Shown here: positions 5,473-5,525 of the stretch, piece after piece | Layout: each line of letters opens with the position of its first letter | Numbering within the stretch: position 1 is the stretch's first letter | Assembly (NCBI GenBank): GCA_964516295.1 | Contig: CAZEYT010000117.1 | Location: 1 to 5,525, forward strand | Source: CAZEYT01 sp964516295 | GTDB taxonomy: Bacteria > Verrucomicrobiota > Verrucomicrobiia > Chthoniobacterales > Terrimicrobiaceae | Direction: 5' to 3' | Length of the DNA stretch: 5,525 bases | Translations under genes and position numbers: made by a program | The notes under the pieces: generated by a model | Database searches by the model: none | What the model was told of the DNA's origin: nothing | The model's input: the letters and a program-made list of their open reading frames with translations, nothing else

Positions 5473-5525
5473 ATGTATAAACTCGTTCTCATCCGCCACG
5501 GCGAAAGCACCTGGAACCAAGAAAA
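5473..5525 (+). CDS. gpmA: 2,3-bisphosphoglycerate-dependent phosphoglycerate mutase, N-terminal 17 residues (partial)
   Basis: Glycolytic and gluconeogenic enzyme that interconverts 3- and 2-phosphoglycerate in the cytoplasm. Only the first 17 codons are in the window, reading MYKLVLIRHGESTWNQE. The RHG motif at 8-10 contains the histidine (His9) that carries the phosphate during catalysis, and the run LVLIRHGEST-WN is characteristic of the GpmA branch of the histidine phosphatase superfamily. It is transcribed divergently from the nuclease-fold operon. No Shine-Dalgarno sequence precedes the ATG. The call is strong despite the short piece, since this N-terminus is highly conserved; full length and the rest of the active site cannot be checked here. 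Confidence 0.9.
   Translation, partial: MYKLVLIRHGESTWNQE

Overview
The window is ordinary chromosomal DNA of a GC-rich bacterium (about 60 % GC by eye), tightly packed and mostly transcribed from the minus strand. The mix of a PhoB/PhoR pair, small secreted proteins of no recognised family, an ExoA-type nuclease and a GpmA-type mutase, together with the almost complete lack of Shine-Dalgarno sequences, suggests a Gram-negative-like organism. The style of the secreted repeat protein makes me think of Verrucomicrobiota, but this is a weak inference with no rRNA or other marker to support it.

Layout, left to right. The N-terminal end of tyrosyl-tRNA synthetase (tyrS, minus) runs off the left edge. 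Six bases upstream of it is a 178-residue secreted protein of unknown function. It has its own promoter, which would give an almost leaderless mRNA, and it probably shares a transcript with tyrS. A GC-rich hairpin terminator separates this unit from a 223-residue exported protein made of two copies of a charged helical repeat. That gene lies directly downstream of a PhoR-like histidine kinase and its PhoB-like response regulator, which overlap by 4 nt. An unusual 9-bp hairpin abuts the start codon of the repeat protein.

Upstream of phoB is a 199-nt intergenic region with a perfect 13-bp inverted repeat and a T-rich terminator-like element. Beyond it lie two genes of the same superfamily (endonuclease/exonuclease/phosphatase fold): an ExoIII/ExoA-type DNA repair nuclease and an uncharacterised paralogue, overlapping by one base. 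A 68-nt divergent intergenic region with two overlapping promoters leads to gpmA on the plus strand, which runs off the right edge.

The genes fall into four units: the secreted protein with tyrS; phoB-phoR, possibly with the repeat protein; the two nuclease-fold genes; and gpmA. I see no phage, transposon, CRISPR, tRNA, rRNA or defence system. The most interesting items are the duplicated periplasmic protein next to phoBR, the leader hairpin in front of it, the inverted repeat upstream of phoB, and the systematic lack of Shine-Dalgarno sites.
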